Below, one piece after another: positions 36,519 through 46,379 of a DNA stretch of 64,000 bases. Every line of letters starts with the position of its first letter. Position 1 is the first letter of the stretch. Position numbers and translations under genes: made by a program. Location: NCBI RefSeq assembly GCF_000381905.1, contig NZ_KB907274.1, forward strand, positions 16,081-80,080, in the 5' to 3' direction. Source of the stretch: Paenibacillus fonticola DSM 21315. Its GTDB lineage: Bacteria; Bacillota; Bacilli; Paenibacillales; Paenibacillaceae. The notes under the pieces are model-generated. The model saw only the letters and a program-made list of their open reading frames with translations. It did not search any database and had not been told where the DNA came from.

Positions 36519-38238
36519 CTTCTCTCAACGAAAGATGGACGGCACTGCCTTTCCCTAATACGCTGTCAATCCATAAATCTCCGCCACTCATCTTCGCAAA
36601 TTGGCAACTGACTTGTAGACCTAGTCCTGTCCCACGTTCCCCCTCGGTTCCGATCGTAGAGATGACTTGTCTTTCTGTAAATAATTGCTCCAACAGCTGT
36701 TTAGACATGCCAATACCTTGATCGCGGATAGTGATCAAGATTTTTCCTTCCTGATACTTTTCGGCTGCAACCTCAACCATTGCCCCCCGGTTGGAAAATT
36801 TAATCGAATTGGAAAGTAAATTGCGAAGTACCATGACAATCGCTTCTCGATCGACATATACAATGATAGCTTCGTCAACTTTAATTACGACGTCAATATC
36901 TTTCGCCTTACTTTTAATAGACAGAATACGATAAGCTTCATAAATAAGGTCGACTAAGGCCAACGATTCAGGGTTAAGCGAGACGTCATTTTTTTGATTA
37001 CGGAACCATTCCAGCACATTGCCAACCGTCATATAGGTTGAACGGATTTGTGAACTTAAAAAATCAAGCAGCTTCGCTGTTTCCAACGAGAACAGTTGCT
37101 TTTCTTCTTCTAGCATTTCGATCAAATTCACCTGAAGAGCAATTGGCTCACGAATGTCGTGAGAAACAAGGGTAAATAATTGATCTTTCATAAAATTAAG
37201 ATGTGCGATTTCTTCTAATCGTTGTTGCTTTTCTGTTACATCAAATAATATCGAGACCGTTCCCATTAAGCGAGCGCCTTTGGAATAGAGCGGATACACT
37301 TTAACCATGAAATATTTCTCTTCGCCATCCATTTCTTTCTTTACTTCTATCGACTTCTCTACCATACCGTTGCACGCATCCAACCACTCGGGCCAATCTT
37401 TTAAAAATTCAGACACGTCTTTTCCAACAATTGATTTGCTGTTTTTTTCCCCGAACAACGGCTGTATAAAGATATTGCAGTCAATGATCGTTCCCTTTTG
37501 ATCGACAGTCAAAACCCCTTCTCGGATGGTATCCACTATAAAATCCCTTGCCAGTGGCACGATCGTAAATATTTTATTTTTGTAGATAACCCAAAGCATA
37601 ATAATGCCCAATACACCGCAATAAACGGAAATGGGAAGCAACCATTGCGATAAATCCGGGAATACCAATTTAACCACTTCGATGACGGCTGATATGGATG
37701 CGAGTAAAATGACGATAATGCCTGGTTTACGAACCTCCGGCCTCGCCTTTCGCAAATACATAATAAAAAAATAAACACAGGTTAGCAAAATGAAATAACA
37801 AAATATATTAAAGGCAATCGCTAGACTAGTCCTGGGCACATCTAGGTAGCCATTAACGAGTGTAGCTGTTTCAAATATTAAATGGGTTTTGGGATTTGTC
37901 CATATAAGCACCGACCATCCGATAAAAAAAAGCAGCAGTAAGAGCTGTTTATACCATTTTAACCACTCATCCCTAGCATATAAATCTAGCACACAAAGAA
38001 TAACTAATGGGACGGTAATCGCAAGCGCTGTCTGTTCTATTTGCCGAAAAAAAAGCTTGATTGCTACATCATTGCTATACAATTCGAGAATGACACCACA
38101 ACCAAAGACAACTCGACAAACCATAACCCATGCAAAATAACGGACTCCGCGTTTTTGCGAGTGTAAGAATGAATAGATGAGCAACATGCACATCATCATC
38201 GCTGACACAATCATGGTTAAAAATATGGCATTATTCAT
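36484..38238 (-). CDS. Sensor histidine kinase with 7TM N-terminus and PAS domain
   Basis: A 584-residue membrane kinase. Seven hydrophobic helices occupy residues about 5-225 (HisKA_7TM type). A PAS domain follows (about 240-350; EGVLTVDQKGTIIDCN), then HisKA with the phospho-acceptor His in LVSHDIREPIALQ. The ATP-binding domain has the N-box MVLRNLLSNSIKFSNRG, the G1 box DQGIGMS and the G2 box GTGLGLQVS. AAAGGAATAAC precedes the ATG. It forms an operon with the SARP-type regulator. Its ligand is unknown but is likely membrane- or wall-derived. Confidence 0.93.
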   Translation of the reverse strand: MNNAIFLTMIVSAMMMCMLLIYSFLHSQKRGVRYFAWVMVCRVVFGCGVILELYSNDVAIKLFFRQIEQTALAITVPLVILCVLDLYARDEWLKWYKQLLLLLFFIGWSVLIWTNPKTHLIFETATLVNGYLDVPRTSLAIAFNIFCYFILLTCVYFFIMYLRKARPEVRKPGIIVILLASISAVIEVVKLVFPDLSQWLLPISVYCGVLGIIMLWVIYKNKIFTIVPLARDFIVDTIREGVLTVDQKGTIIDCNIFIQPLFGEKNSKSIVGKDVSEFLKDWPEWLDACNGMVEKSIEVKKEMDGEEKYFMVKVYPLYSKGARLMGTVSILFDVTEKQQRLEEIAHLNFMKDQLFTLVSHDIREPIALQVNLIEMLEEEKQLFSLETAKLLDFLSSQIRSTYMTVGNVLEWFRNQKNDVSLNPESLALVDLIYEAYRILSIKSKAKDIDVVIKVDEAIIVYVDREAIVMVLRNLLSNSIKFSNRGAMVEVAAEKYQEGKILITIRDQGIGMSKQLLEQLFTERQVISTIGTEGERGTGLGLQVSCQFAKMSGGDLWIDSVLGKGSAVHLSLREGEKVEGDHHRR

Positions 38239-38264
38239 TGTTATTCCTTTCTATTGCTATTCCT

Positions 38265-39152
38265 TTACTTTATGTTACCAAAAAATTGAACAACTCGTTT
38301 CGTATATTTTTCTCTATCTAATCTGTATGCCTGAACATGATCGGCATTAGAAACCGTCCACAATTCCGAATGCTCCTTGTAGGCTTCGTGCAAACGTATA
38401 CTGTTTTCATATGGTATCGAATAATCCTGATCCCCATGAATAAATAAAACGGGGCGTGGATGTATGTTCTTTAAAGCTTTTCTTGGATTTACCCTCTTGG
38501 CATTTCCTACATGCATTCTTATAAAAGCAAGCGTGAGTGGTGTGAATGGGAAACTCGGCAGTTTTGTCCACACGTAAAACTTTTCGGTTAAATAGGTAGA
38601 TAATTCGTCAAAAGGACTATCCGCGACTACACCAACTACTTCGGGCGCGCGGGCAGCCGCAAGTAAAGCAGTAGATGCGCCCATTGAAAAACCAATCAGG
38701 CCAATCGAAGAAGGGTGATTGGCTTTCACCCACGCAATCGCACTCAATAGATCCTCCTGTTCGTACAGACCAATTGTAGCCACATTGCCGCTAGATTCCC
38801 CACAGCTGCGAAAATCGAACAGCAGGACATGAAAACCGTTTTTCGTCAAATCCTTTGCTAATTTTAAAGCAGGTAATTTCTTTTCCAAGCGATTCCCCCG
38901 ATAACCGTGTGCAAAAATAATGGTCCTGTTTTTGGGTTGTTGTGCCGGAATGAACCATCCCTCCAAAGAAGTATCATCTCTGCTTTGAAAGGAGATTAAC
39001 TCAAAATCGAGACCGTAGTCTTCTGGCGATTCGTTTATCGGTTTTCTTACATGATTACGCGTTAATTTCAGCGACACGATAAAAGAGATCATAAGACAAA
39101 CCAAGATGGCCAAAGCAACAATAGACACGATGATCCAAGCAAGGAATATCAT
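38265..39152 (-). CDS. Membrane-anchored alpha/beta hydrolase
   Basis: A 295-residue serine hydrolase with an N-terminal membrane helix (IIVSIVALAILVCLMISFIV). The nucleophile is the Ser of IGLIGFSMGASTALLAA, the acid the Asp in FIHGDQDYSIPYENS, and the base the His in VSNADHVQAYRLD. The family resembles YqkD/BEM46-like esterases of unknown substrate. AAGGAAG stands before the ATG. It ends 26 nt before the histidine kinase start and is probably part of the same transcript. Confidence 0.88.
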   Translation of the reverse strand: MIFLAWIIVSIVALAILVCLMISFIVSLKLTRNHVRKPINESPEDYGLDFELISFQSRDDTSLEGWFIPAQQPKNRTIIFAHGYRGNRLEKKLPALKLAKDLTKNGFHVLLFDFRSCGESSGNVATIGLYEQEDLLSAIAWVKANHPSSIGLIGFSMGASTALLAAARAPEVVGVVADSPFDELSTYLTEKFYVWTKLPSFPFTPLTLAFIRMHVGNAKRVNPRKALKNIHPRPVLFIHGDQDYSIPYENSIRLHEAYKEHSELWTVSNADHVQAYRLDREKYTKRVVQFFGNIK

Positions 39153-39197
39153 CCGTAGTACTTCCTTTCTTTATTATAATTAGGTTGGAAAATAGAA

Positions 39198-39226
39198 ACT
39201 CCCACAATATCCGTTTCTGTGGGAGT
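39198..39226 (-). terminator. Rho-independent terminator of the ubiquitin-domain surface protein gene
   Basis: ACTCCCACA and TGTGGGAGT (39198-39206, 39218-39226) form a 9-bp stem 15 nt after the stop codon. T-rich sequence follows on the minus strand. Confidence 0.82.
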
Positions 39227-39240
39227 CTCCATTCCTATCA

Positions 39241-42200
39241 CTACTTATTTTCCAGGCGACCTAACACTTCTATAAAATTTATTAACATTTTTGCTGCCTG
39301 CGCCCTTGTTGCTTGCTCGTTAGGCATAAAATTTCCGCCAGACCCCTCTGCAATGTTTAATTCAACAAGCATCGCAATGGCATTTTGCGTTTCTTGATTA
39401 TATCTTGCAATATCCGGAAAATAGGCCAGCGGTTTCGGTTGGTATGGTGTTCCGTTTACCTTCTCATAGGTACGGTAAAAAAATAAGGCAAGGTGAGCAC
39501 GCGTCACATCTGCATAGGGCTTGAACGTCTGGTCTGGATAACCTTTAGCCACACCATTTGCATATGCCTTTTCAAGCTCCTTCATTGCATCTTTCCCGAT
39601 CGATTGAACATCTGTAAATGGCACTTGCTTTTGTTGATCCAATTCCAATAATCGTACAAAAACGCTTGTTACCTCCATACGGCTTATATGTTCATCCGGT
39701 CGGAATGTTTGACCTGGATAACCATCAAACATTCCCTCCCAATAAGTTTTCTTGATATAGCTTTCCGCCCAATGCCCTGCAATATCGGTGAATGGGACCT
39801 TTTCCAATCGATTCACGGAAATGGTATAGGTTTGTTTATCCCCATTCTCGGCGAAGATAATAATATCGAAAATGTTTTTTCCTTCGTTCAATAGCAACGT
39901 TTGTTCATCTACAAACGCTTTACCATTTAATGTGATTTTCGCCTTAGGATGATGTGTCTTCACGATAATTTCTACGGTTTCTGCTTCCGTTTCACCCAAA
40001 TCATATTCGAATAGGGTTGGATCGAAAGGCAATATATTTTCCCCATTAATATTTGCTTCTAATCTATCCAAGCTTATATCACTGGAAGGAATATCACTCG
40101 AAGGGATATCACCGAAAGGATTATAAACTCCCCATCCTGGGCTTGGACGTGCTTGAGATGATAAAACGGTCAATTGCAGTGTTGCTTGATCAGGAATATT
40201 ATAGTCTGCTAAGGTGCGGCCATCTTCTAACACCTTGCCTCCAAAAGTTATTTTTTGCTTTTCAGTTGTAATCCCTTCTTCATCTTGAATTTTTTGTTTC
40301 AGTTGCTGAACAGAGTCGTTACTATTTACGTGAAGTGTGATTATCTTCCCACCTACTATTTGCACTTGAATGATTAATAGGGACTTATCAATATTAGCGA
40401 TCGTAGTCTTATCAACTCTTTCATTCCCTGCCTTATCTTTCGCATAAACCGTGTACACACCATTTTGTGTGACCGTAAATTGACTGTCTATCACATCAGC
40501 ACCATCTCCGTCTTGGAAATAGGCAAGATCTCTATCCCCTATCGCCCATTGTAGCTCTACTTCACTTGCCCTGCCGTTTACCACATCAATGGTGACTGTC
40601 ACATCCTTATTCGTCGGCGCTGTTTCACTTGGGATCAATGTAATCGTCAAGCATTCATTCGCTTCGAGCTGCTCGAAAGAATACCCCCAATGGGTCGCTA
40701 GTTCGTTTGCAGTCGATCCACAATAGCCACGAATCGTTAATTGTTCAGGATCCGTTGGATTCCCACTATGAAATACTTCCCGATCAATATTTACCTGATT
40801 GCTCAATACTGTAAATTCCCTTATCTGATTATCCTTAAAAGCACCCTCGCCAATAGACCTGACAAATTCCGGTATCGTTACCGATTGTAAATTATTTTTA
40901 TAAAATGCATACTCTCCAATACTCGTAACACTATCAGGTATAATCACACTCTCTAAATTCTTTTCACTAAAGGCGTAATTCCCGATAGCCGCAACAGTTT
41001 GCCCATCCAGTGTATTCGGGATTTCTATACTTGTATCCGTTCCCCTGTACCCTGTTATTCTTACAGTACCACTTCCATTATTTACATATATATAATCAGA
41101 CTGTTTCATCTCAAATATTACAGTTGTCTCGTTACCCGCTTCATCTGCAACGATTAGTTCATACTCGCCATTCGCACTCACCGTTGTTCCACTTGTGAAG
41201 GCAATCCCATTTAATGTTGCGGTCCCTTCATTGAAAGAGATGGTTACAGGTGCATTATACACTTCACCGTCCGTGACACCAGTAACTACGGGAGGGGTCT
41301 TGTCGATATTATTGATTGGTATCGTTGCAGTCAACTCTCTCCCAAGAACGTCTTCGACATATACGGTGTACGTATCATTTTCTGAAACGGTAAATTCATT
41401 TGAAGCAACAAGCTCTCCTCCGCCATTTTGAAAATAAGCAAGGTTTTGATCCCCTTTTGCCCATTTCAATTCGCCGATGCTTTCTGACAACTTATTCACA
41501 CTTACAGAAATCGTCACATCTTGGTTTGTAGGATTTGTTTCACTTGGTGTCAAGCTTATTCCTAAACACTCTGCCTTAGGCGATTCTGCGAACGAATAAC
41601 CCTTATCGTTAGCGTGTGCTTCGGCAGTAGATCCGAAACAGCCGTAAATCGTTAGATCATCCGGATTTGTTTGATTCCCTTCAAACACGCTTCCTTCAAT
41701 GCTCGCAAAATAATTTATGATTGTTACAGAAGTTAAATCATTTGCAGAAAATGCTTGTTTTCCAATGTTAGTGACACTATATGGGAGTTCAACCGTTATT
41801 AATTGCTTCCCCGAAAAGGCATCTTCCCCGATCACTGTCACATCTTTACCATCTATCGTGTCCGGAATGAGCACATCCGTGTCAGAGCCAGTATATCCAG
41901 TGATTGTTACTGTATCATCTTCATTAAATTTACATTTAAAATCTGTCTTTTCTCCACAAGCAGTTGAACCACTCCCCTCCAATACTTGAAAGGCATAGTC
42001 GTTTTCTATTGCATATTGTTCTGTTGTCGACCCACTATGACCAATTAGCGTTACATCCCCTGGTTTCGCGGGCGGAGTTGGAAAAAAAGGCATCATCCCA
42101 AAAATCAATTCTGCATTATATACCTTGACTTCTGTTAAGGGATTTAAGGCAAAAGCAGCATCACCAACCGTGTTCACAGTACCGGGGATCACGACTTCAT

Positions 42201-43077
42201 TCAGTTTATTCTGTAAAAAAGCTTGCTCGCCAATTTCCCCCACACCTTCATTTAAGACAACCGTTTCTATCACATTTCCCATGAATGCATCTTTTTCAAT
42301 GACCGACACACTGCCAGGAATATGAATTGACTCCAGCGAGTTATTCTTAAAGGCACCTTCTCCTATTGAGCTTAAACCATCTTCCAGGATTAATGTATGA
42401 ATATTATTTTTACCTTCTTCACCTATAAAAGCCTGCTTGCCAATAAAAGTGATTGTTCCTGGGAGCCTCACTTCCTCTAGCTTGTTATCGATAAATGCTT
42501 CCTCACCGATTACTTCCACACCATCCGGAATATATACCGATTGTATTTCGTTATCCCAAAATGCTTTGTCCTCTATTGTTTTCAAACCTTCTCTTAAGGT
42601 TAACGTACTCAGGGTTCCCTGACTGAACGCTCCCTGCCCAATTGTTGTCACCGTACTTGGTATGTCTATATGATCGAAGCTATTTCCCGCAAATGCCATT
42701 AAGCCAATTTCTACTAACCCCTCATTTAAAGTAACAGACTGCAATCCGCTTCCCATAAATGCCCCGATACCAATCGTTGTGACAGTTTTAGGGATAATTA
42801 CTGTATTCAAATTTTTCCCCATAAACACTTGGTTTCCAATCACCGTAACATCTTTCCCCATGATCTGTTCCGGAATATTCACGTCCGTATCGGTTCCTAA
42901 ATACCCCGTGATGGTTATCGTTTCGCCGTTTTCCAAAAACTCATAGTCTCCCTCATCTGCAAAAACTTCCAATCCAGAGTTAATTAGCATATTGGGCAAT
43001 AGGAGCAGCATCGTAAGTCCAATCATCCGGATCTTACGAATAAAGCCTCTCCATGTGCTGCGTTTTTCCCGTAACAT
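39241..43077 (-). CDS. SLH-anchored BspA-like leucine-rich repeat protein with a ubiquitin-like domain
   Basis: A 1278-residue secreted protein. The start is the ATG at 43077 behind GGTGGAGG. Signal peptide: basic residues, then IGLTMLLLLPNMLINSG. BspA-type leucine-rich repeats (LRR_5, for example VTTIGIGAFMGSGLQSVTL) fill about 35-500 and 690-800. Ig-like segments (DKTPPVVTGVTDGEVYNAPV) lie between. Residues 902-971 form a ubiquitin-like domain with KIQDEEGI, FGGKVLEDGRTLADYNI and TLQLTV. A cadherin-like beta-sandwich follows (about 1009-1089), then three SLH domains (about 1093-1278) that bind pyruvylated wall polymer. The ubiquitin part has no RLRGG tail. It probably acts at the cell surface in adhesion or protein binding. 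Confidence 0.93.
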   Translation of the reverse strand: MLREKRSTWRGFIRKIRMIGLTMLLLLPNMLINSGLEVFADEGDYEFLENGETITITGYLGTDTDVNIPEQIMGKDVTVIGNQVFMGKNLNTVIIPKTVTTIGIGAFMGSGLQSVTLNEGLVEIGLMAFAGNSFDHIDIPSTVTTIGQGAFSQGTLSTLTLREGLKTIEDKAFWDNEIQSVYIPDGVEVIGEEAFIDNKLEEVRLPGTITFIGKQAFIGEEGKNNIHTLILEDGLSSIGEGAFKNNSLESIHIPGSVSVIEKDAFMGNVIETVVLNEGVGEIGEQAFLQNKLNEVVIPGTVNTVGDAAFALNPLTEVKVYNAELIFGMMPFFPTPPAKPGDVTLIGHSGSTTEQYAIENDYAFQVLEGSGSTACGEKTDFKCKFNEDDTVTITGYTGSDTDVLIPDTIDGKDVTVIGEDAFSGKQLITVELPYSVTNIGKQAFSANDLTSVTIINYFASIEGSVFEGNQTNPDDLTIYGCFGSTAEAHANDKGYSFAESPKAECLGISLTPSETNPTNQDVTISVSVNKLSESIGELKWAKGDQNLAYFQNGGGELVASNEFTVSENDTYTVYVEDVLGRELTATIPINNIDKTPPVVTGVTDGEVYNAPVTISFNEGTATLNGIAFTSGTTVSANGEYELIVADEAGNETTVIFEMKQSDYIYVNNGSGTVRITGYRGTDTSIEIPNTLDGQTVAAIGNYAFSEKNLESVIIPDSVTSIGEYAFYKNNLQSVTIPEFVRSIGEGAFKDNQIREFTVLSNQVNIDREVFHSGNPTDPEQLTIRGYCGSTANELATHWGYSFEQLEANECLTITLIPSETAPTNKDVTVTIDVVNGRASEVELQWAIGDRDLAYFQDGDGADVIDSQFTVTQNGVYTVYAKDKAGNERVDKTTIANIDKSLLIIQVQIVGGKIITLHVNSNDSVQQLKQKIQDEEGITTEKQKITFGGKVLEDGRTLADYNIPDQATLQLTVLSSQARPSPGWGVYNPFGDIPSSDIPSSDISLDRLEANINGENILPFDPTLFEYDLGETEAETVEIIVKTHHPKAKITLNGKAFVDEQTLLLNEGKNIFDIIIFAENGDKQTYTISVNRLEKVPFTDIAGHWAESYIKKTYWEGMFDGYPGQTFRPDEHISRMEVTSVFVRLLELDQQKQVPFTDVQSIGKDAMKELEKAYANGVAKGYPDQTFKPYADVTRAHLALFFYRTYEKVNGTPYQPKPLAYFPDIARYNQETQNAIAMLVELNIAEGSGGNFMPNEQATRAQAAKMLINFIEVLGRLENK

Positions 43078-43172
43078 CTTCCTCCACCTTTCCTTTCCTG
43101 AACGTATAGGAGCCATTCTAGCAAGCCATAATGAAAGAAAAGTGAAAGATTTTGATCAGGCAGCAAAAAAAA

Positions 43173-43203
43173 GGCGGGTTCTGCGCAGCCACGCAAACCC
43201 GCC
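43173..43203 (-). terminator. Rho-independent terminator of the GLUG/SLH gene
   Basis: GGCGGGTT and AACCCGCC (43173-43180, 43196-43203) form a stem followed on the minus strand by eight T residues. It lies about 19 nt past the stop. Confidence 0.9.
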
Positions 43204-43221
43204 AAAGACAATAAAATGAAC

Positions 43222-46200
43222 TCATTTGATTGACATTTCAACACTTCGATCATCGAGAACATGCCATAATCTAAGCAGCAGCACAGTTGCTTCTGCTCTA
43301 GTCGCCGAATCGGACGGGCTGAATCGATTGCCTTTACGTCCGCTCAATAAACCTCTCTGAACGGCTTCCTGGATGTACCCTTTTGCCCAATGCGGAATTT
43401 CAGCATCATCCATAAAGGCTGTGCTCCCTTGTTCAATCTCCCACTTCATCGCTCTTGCCATCATCGTAACCATCTCTGCTCGACTCACGCTATCCAGCGG
43501 CCGAAGTGAATGATCCGGGTATCCGCTCAACATGCCATTTTCCACCGCAGTACTGACCGCAGACATCGCCCAAGCAGGAATTTGATCCTGATCGATAAAG
43601 ACTTGCTCGCTCAATGGAGAAGCTGATAAAGCAACACCCATTGTTCGAAGCAAGATCGCTGCGAACTCTACTCGTGTGATGTCGCTTTGCGGATGAAAGC
43701 TCGTATCCGAATGACCATGTACAATTCCTCGCTTAAAGGCTTCACAGATAAGCGAGCTTGCCCAATGACCCGTAATATCTTGAAATGAGCACGCCGTAGT
43801 CTCCGGAGTTGGGACCATCGCAGGTGCTACTATACGATGAATCGTCAGACTATATGTCTTGGTCGTACCGTCTTCCGCTTTCACGACAATCTCAAACACA
43901 TTGTCTCCTTCTGCAAGTATGACCGTTTTCTCTCCTTCCAGATCAGCGTCATCCAAGCTTACTGTAGCCCATGTATCGGAAGGTGTCGCTTTAATCGTGG
44001 CCTCACTTGCCATTGTTTCAGCTCGATAACGAGTCGTACTGCCTGCCGCAAATTCCGGTGATAATGCCAGTTCTACGCCATCTGCGGAGACTCTCAATTT
44101 TGCAAGATTCGTGTCGCTGGAGCGCCATGGTCCAGATGATCCAGATGATCCAGATGATCCGGACCCACTGCTGGCTCCACCGTTCACTTGTTTCCAAGTC
44201 GCATACAATAACAGGTTGCTCGTTAATGGTCTCGTTTCGCCAACCGCATACTGCACCCCTCTGCCATTGGGATCGGTATTCCACCCTTGGAAGAGATGTC
44301 CTGTCCTCGTCCAATTGAAATCCTCTATCGTCACAGACGAACCCGTCCGATAAGGCTTGCTTACATACAACCCAATGCCATCATTCGAATCATTCCCCAT
44401 GTAAGTTAAGAAGGCTTGCATGTCTTGCATGCCTACTAAATAAGGATATCCATCATGATGCTGATCTGCTTGCCATAAGGTATCGAAATCCCAGCCATCA
44501 TAGTTTGCCCTATTTTTCATTTGTTCAGAAGTTAATCCTTGACCGTTATCATCAGACTGGCCTGATAAATCCTTATCATAATAACTACTCATAATCGTTC
44601 CTGACACATTATCGCCAACTAAACCGCCTACGTATATCCCTCCTGACACCATGCCAATCGCGTAGCTGTTTACAATCTCACCACTATTGTCACCGACAAG
44701 TCCTCCGATCGAATCACTGGGACCCGAGTTACACCATCCTTTTACATTTCCTGTGGCATAGCTGTTGGAAATTTTCCCTTCGTTATCAGAAACTAAGCCA
44801 CCGACATCGTCACAACCTTGCACATTTCCAGTGGCAAACGAAAAGGTCATTTCACTCCTATCAAAATTACCGACCAATCCACCGACATCGTTTTCGCCAA
44901 TAACATTGCCCGTCGCATAGCTTTCGGTAACGGTGCCGCGTTCAAACCGTCCCACTAAGCCGCCCATACTTTTAATCCCTTCTATTGCGCCTGTCGCATA
45001 GCTTTTGGTAACGGCCCCATCTGACATACGACCAACGAGACCGCCAATGTTACCCGATCCTGAGATATTACCTGTTGCAGAACTGCGGGAAATAGTGGCA
45101 TTCATGGCAGTACCAACCAAACCGCCGATGTTGTGTAGAGCTGTCACCTCAACTGCTGCATGACTATTTGAAATAGTAGAATTGTCACTATACCCGATTA
45201 AGCCGCCAATATGCATACCCTCACCAGTAACACTACCCGTTGCAGAACTGTTGGATAAATGACTATTTGCATCCAAGTATCCAATCAAACCACCAACCAC
45301 GCCATTACCCGAGACACGACCCATTGCGGAACTTACCGAAATTTCCGAATTATTCGTCGCATGGCCAATTAAACCACCGATATAATCGTGACCTATGACT
45401 TCGCCGGATGAAGAAATATCAGATACTTTGGATTCAGTAGCCCAGCCAATCAAGCCACCGACTCCATCTCGACCCGTCACATGTATGAGTGAAGAACTGT
45501 TTCGCAGTGTAGACCAATAAGCCTGTCCAATAACACCACCCGTATACAGTCTTTCGCCTATGACCGTCCCATTAATCTTACTATTAGAAATGTGAGTACC
45601 ATGGGATACACCAATTAGGCCGCCGGTACTATTGAAATGACCTAATACATTTACGTCTGCAGTCACATTAGAAATTTGAACATCCGCATTCCAACTCCTC
45701 CCCATTAAACCCCCAACACGATTAAAGCCATATACGGCTCCCGACACACTAACATTATCAATAACAGTCGAACCTGTAATCTGGCCAACGAGTATACCCA
45801 CATCGTAATCCCCCCTGACTTCTAGTGCATCGATAGTCAGGTTAACGATACTTCCTCCTGTAAGTACATTCTCGAATAAGCCTATGCCACTCTCATTCCC
45901 CAATATTTTCAAATTGGAAATGGTATAGCCTGCACCATCCAATCTTCCACTAAAATTCGGGATTGGCACCCATACCGTCGTTGAAGGATCTTCACTTAAA
46001 TCAATATTGTTTATTAACATGTAATGACTCGTCGGATCATTTCTTATCTCGTTTAATTGTTCTGCTGTTGCAATCCGATACGGATCTAGTTCCGAACCGT
46101 CACCGCCCTCGAAACTGACCGCCGCATGTGCGGTCCCCACTGATGGAAACCATCCCGGGTAAGGAACGGACAATAACAAACTTATGATTAATACTAAAAC

Positions 46201-46224
46201 GCCTTGCTTCTTCCACTGATTCAT
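43222..46224 (-). CDS. SLH-anchored surface protein with GLUG repeats
   Basis: A 1000-residue secreted protein. The start is the ATG at 46224 with AGGAGGAG upstream. The signal peptide ends near GTAHAAVSF. Residues about 88-550 hold roughly fifteen GLUG repeats (NIGGLVG or VGGLVGDN followed by SYATG or SSATG), predicted to form a beta-helix. A Listeria-Bacteroides (InlB-type) repeat lies about 610-681 (GHLFQGWNTDPNGRG), a cadherin-like beta-sandwich about 705-796, and three SLH domains about 813-990. A Ser/Gly linker near 690 is built from tandem repeats. It is probably an adhesin or a glycan-binding protein. It lies upstream of the ubiquitin-domain protein and has its own terminator. Confidence 0.92.
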   Translation of the reverse strand: MNQWKKQGVLVLIISLLLSVPYPGWFPSVGTAHAAVSFEGGDGSELDPYRIATAEQLNEIRNDPTSHYMLINNIDLSEDPSTTVWVPIPNFSGRLDGAGYTISNLKILGNESGIGLFENVLTGGSIVNLTIDALEVRGDYDVGILVGQITGSTVIDNVSVSGAVYGFNRVGGLMGRSWNADVQISNVTADVNVLGHFNSTGGLIGVSHGTHISNSKINGTVIGERLYTGGVIGQAYWSTLRNSSSLIHVTGRDGVGGLIGWATESKVSDISSSGEVIGHDYIGGLIGHATNNSEISVSSAMGRVSGNGVVGGLIGYLDANSHLSNSSATGSVTGEGMHIGGLIGYSDNSTISNSHAAVEVTALHNIGGLVGTAMNATISRSSATGNISGSGNIGGLVGRMSDGAVTKSYATGAIEGIKSMGGLVGRFERGTVTESYATGNVIGENDVGGLVGNFDRSEMTFSFATGNVQGCDDVGGLVSDNEGKISNSYATGNVKGWCNSGPSDSIGGLVGDNSGEIVNSYAIGMVSGGIYVGGLVGDNVSGTIMSSYYDKDLSGQSDDNGQGLTSEQMKNRANYDGWDFDTLWQADQHHDGYPYLVGMQDMQAFLTYMGNDSNDGIGLYVSKPYRTGSSVTIEDFNWTRTGHLFQGWNTDPNGRGVQYAVGETRPLTSNLLLYATWKQVNGGASSGSGSSGSSGSSGPWRSSDTNLAKLRVSADGVELALSPEFAAGSTTRYRAETMASEATIKATPSDTWATVSLDDADLEGEKTVILAEGDNVFEIVVKAEDGTTKTYSLTIHRIVAPAMVPTPETTACSFQDITGHWASSLICEAFKRGIVHGHSDTSFHPQSDITRVEFAAILLRTMGVALSASPLSEQVFIDQDQIPAWAMSAVSTAVENGMLSGYPDHSLRPLDSVSRAEMVTMMARAMKWEIEQGSTAFMDDAEIPHWAKGYIQEAVQRGLLSGRKGNRFSPSDSATRAEATVLLLRLWHVLDDRSVEMSIK

Positions 46225-46341
46225 AATTCTCCTCCTAGTGCTATCATTCCGCCTATTTTTCAGCAACATCATAATATGAACCAATGAAAGAATAATGAAA
46301 GATTATAACCCTTCGGGTTCAGGTCCCTTACCTGTAAATGC

Positions 46342-46369
46342 AAAAAGGCCCAACCTTCGGTTGGACTTT
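46342..46369 (-). terminator. Terminator downstream of the tRNA-like element
   Basis: CCAACC and GGTTGG (46350-46355, 46359-46364) around a TTC loop, with TTTTT following on the minus strand. It sits 10 nt beyond the tRNA-like 3' end, as at a genuine tRNA gene. Confidence 0.7.
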
Positions 46370-46379
46370 CTACATTTTA

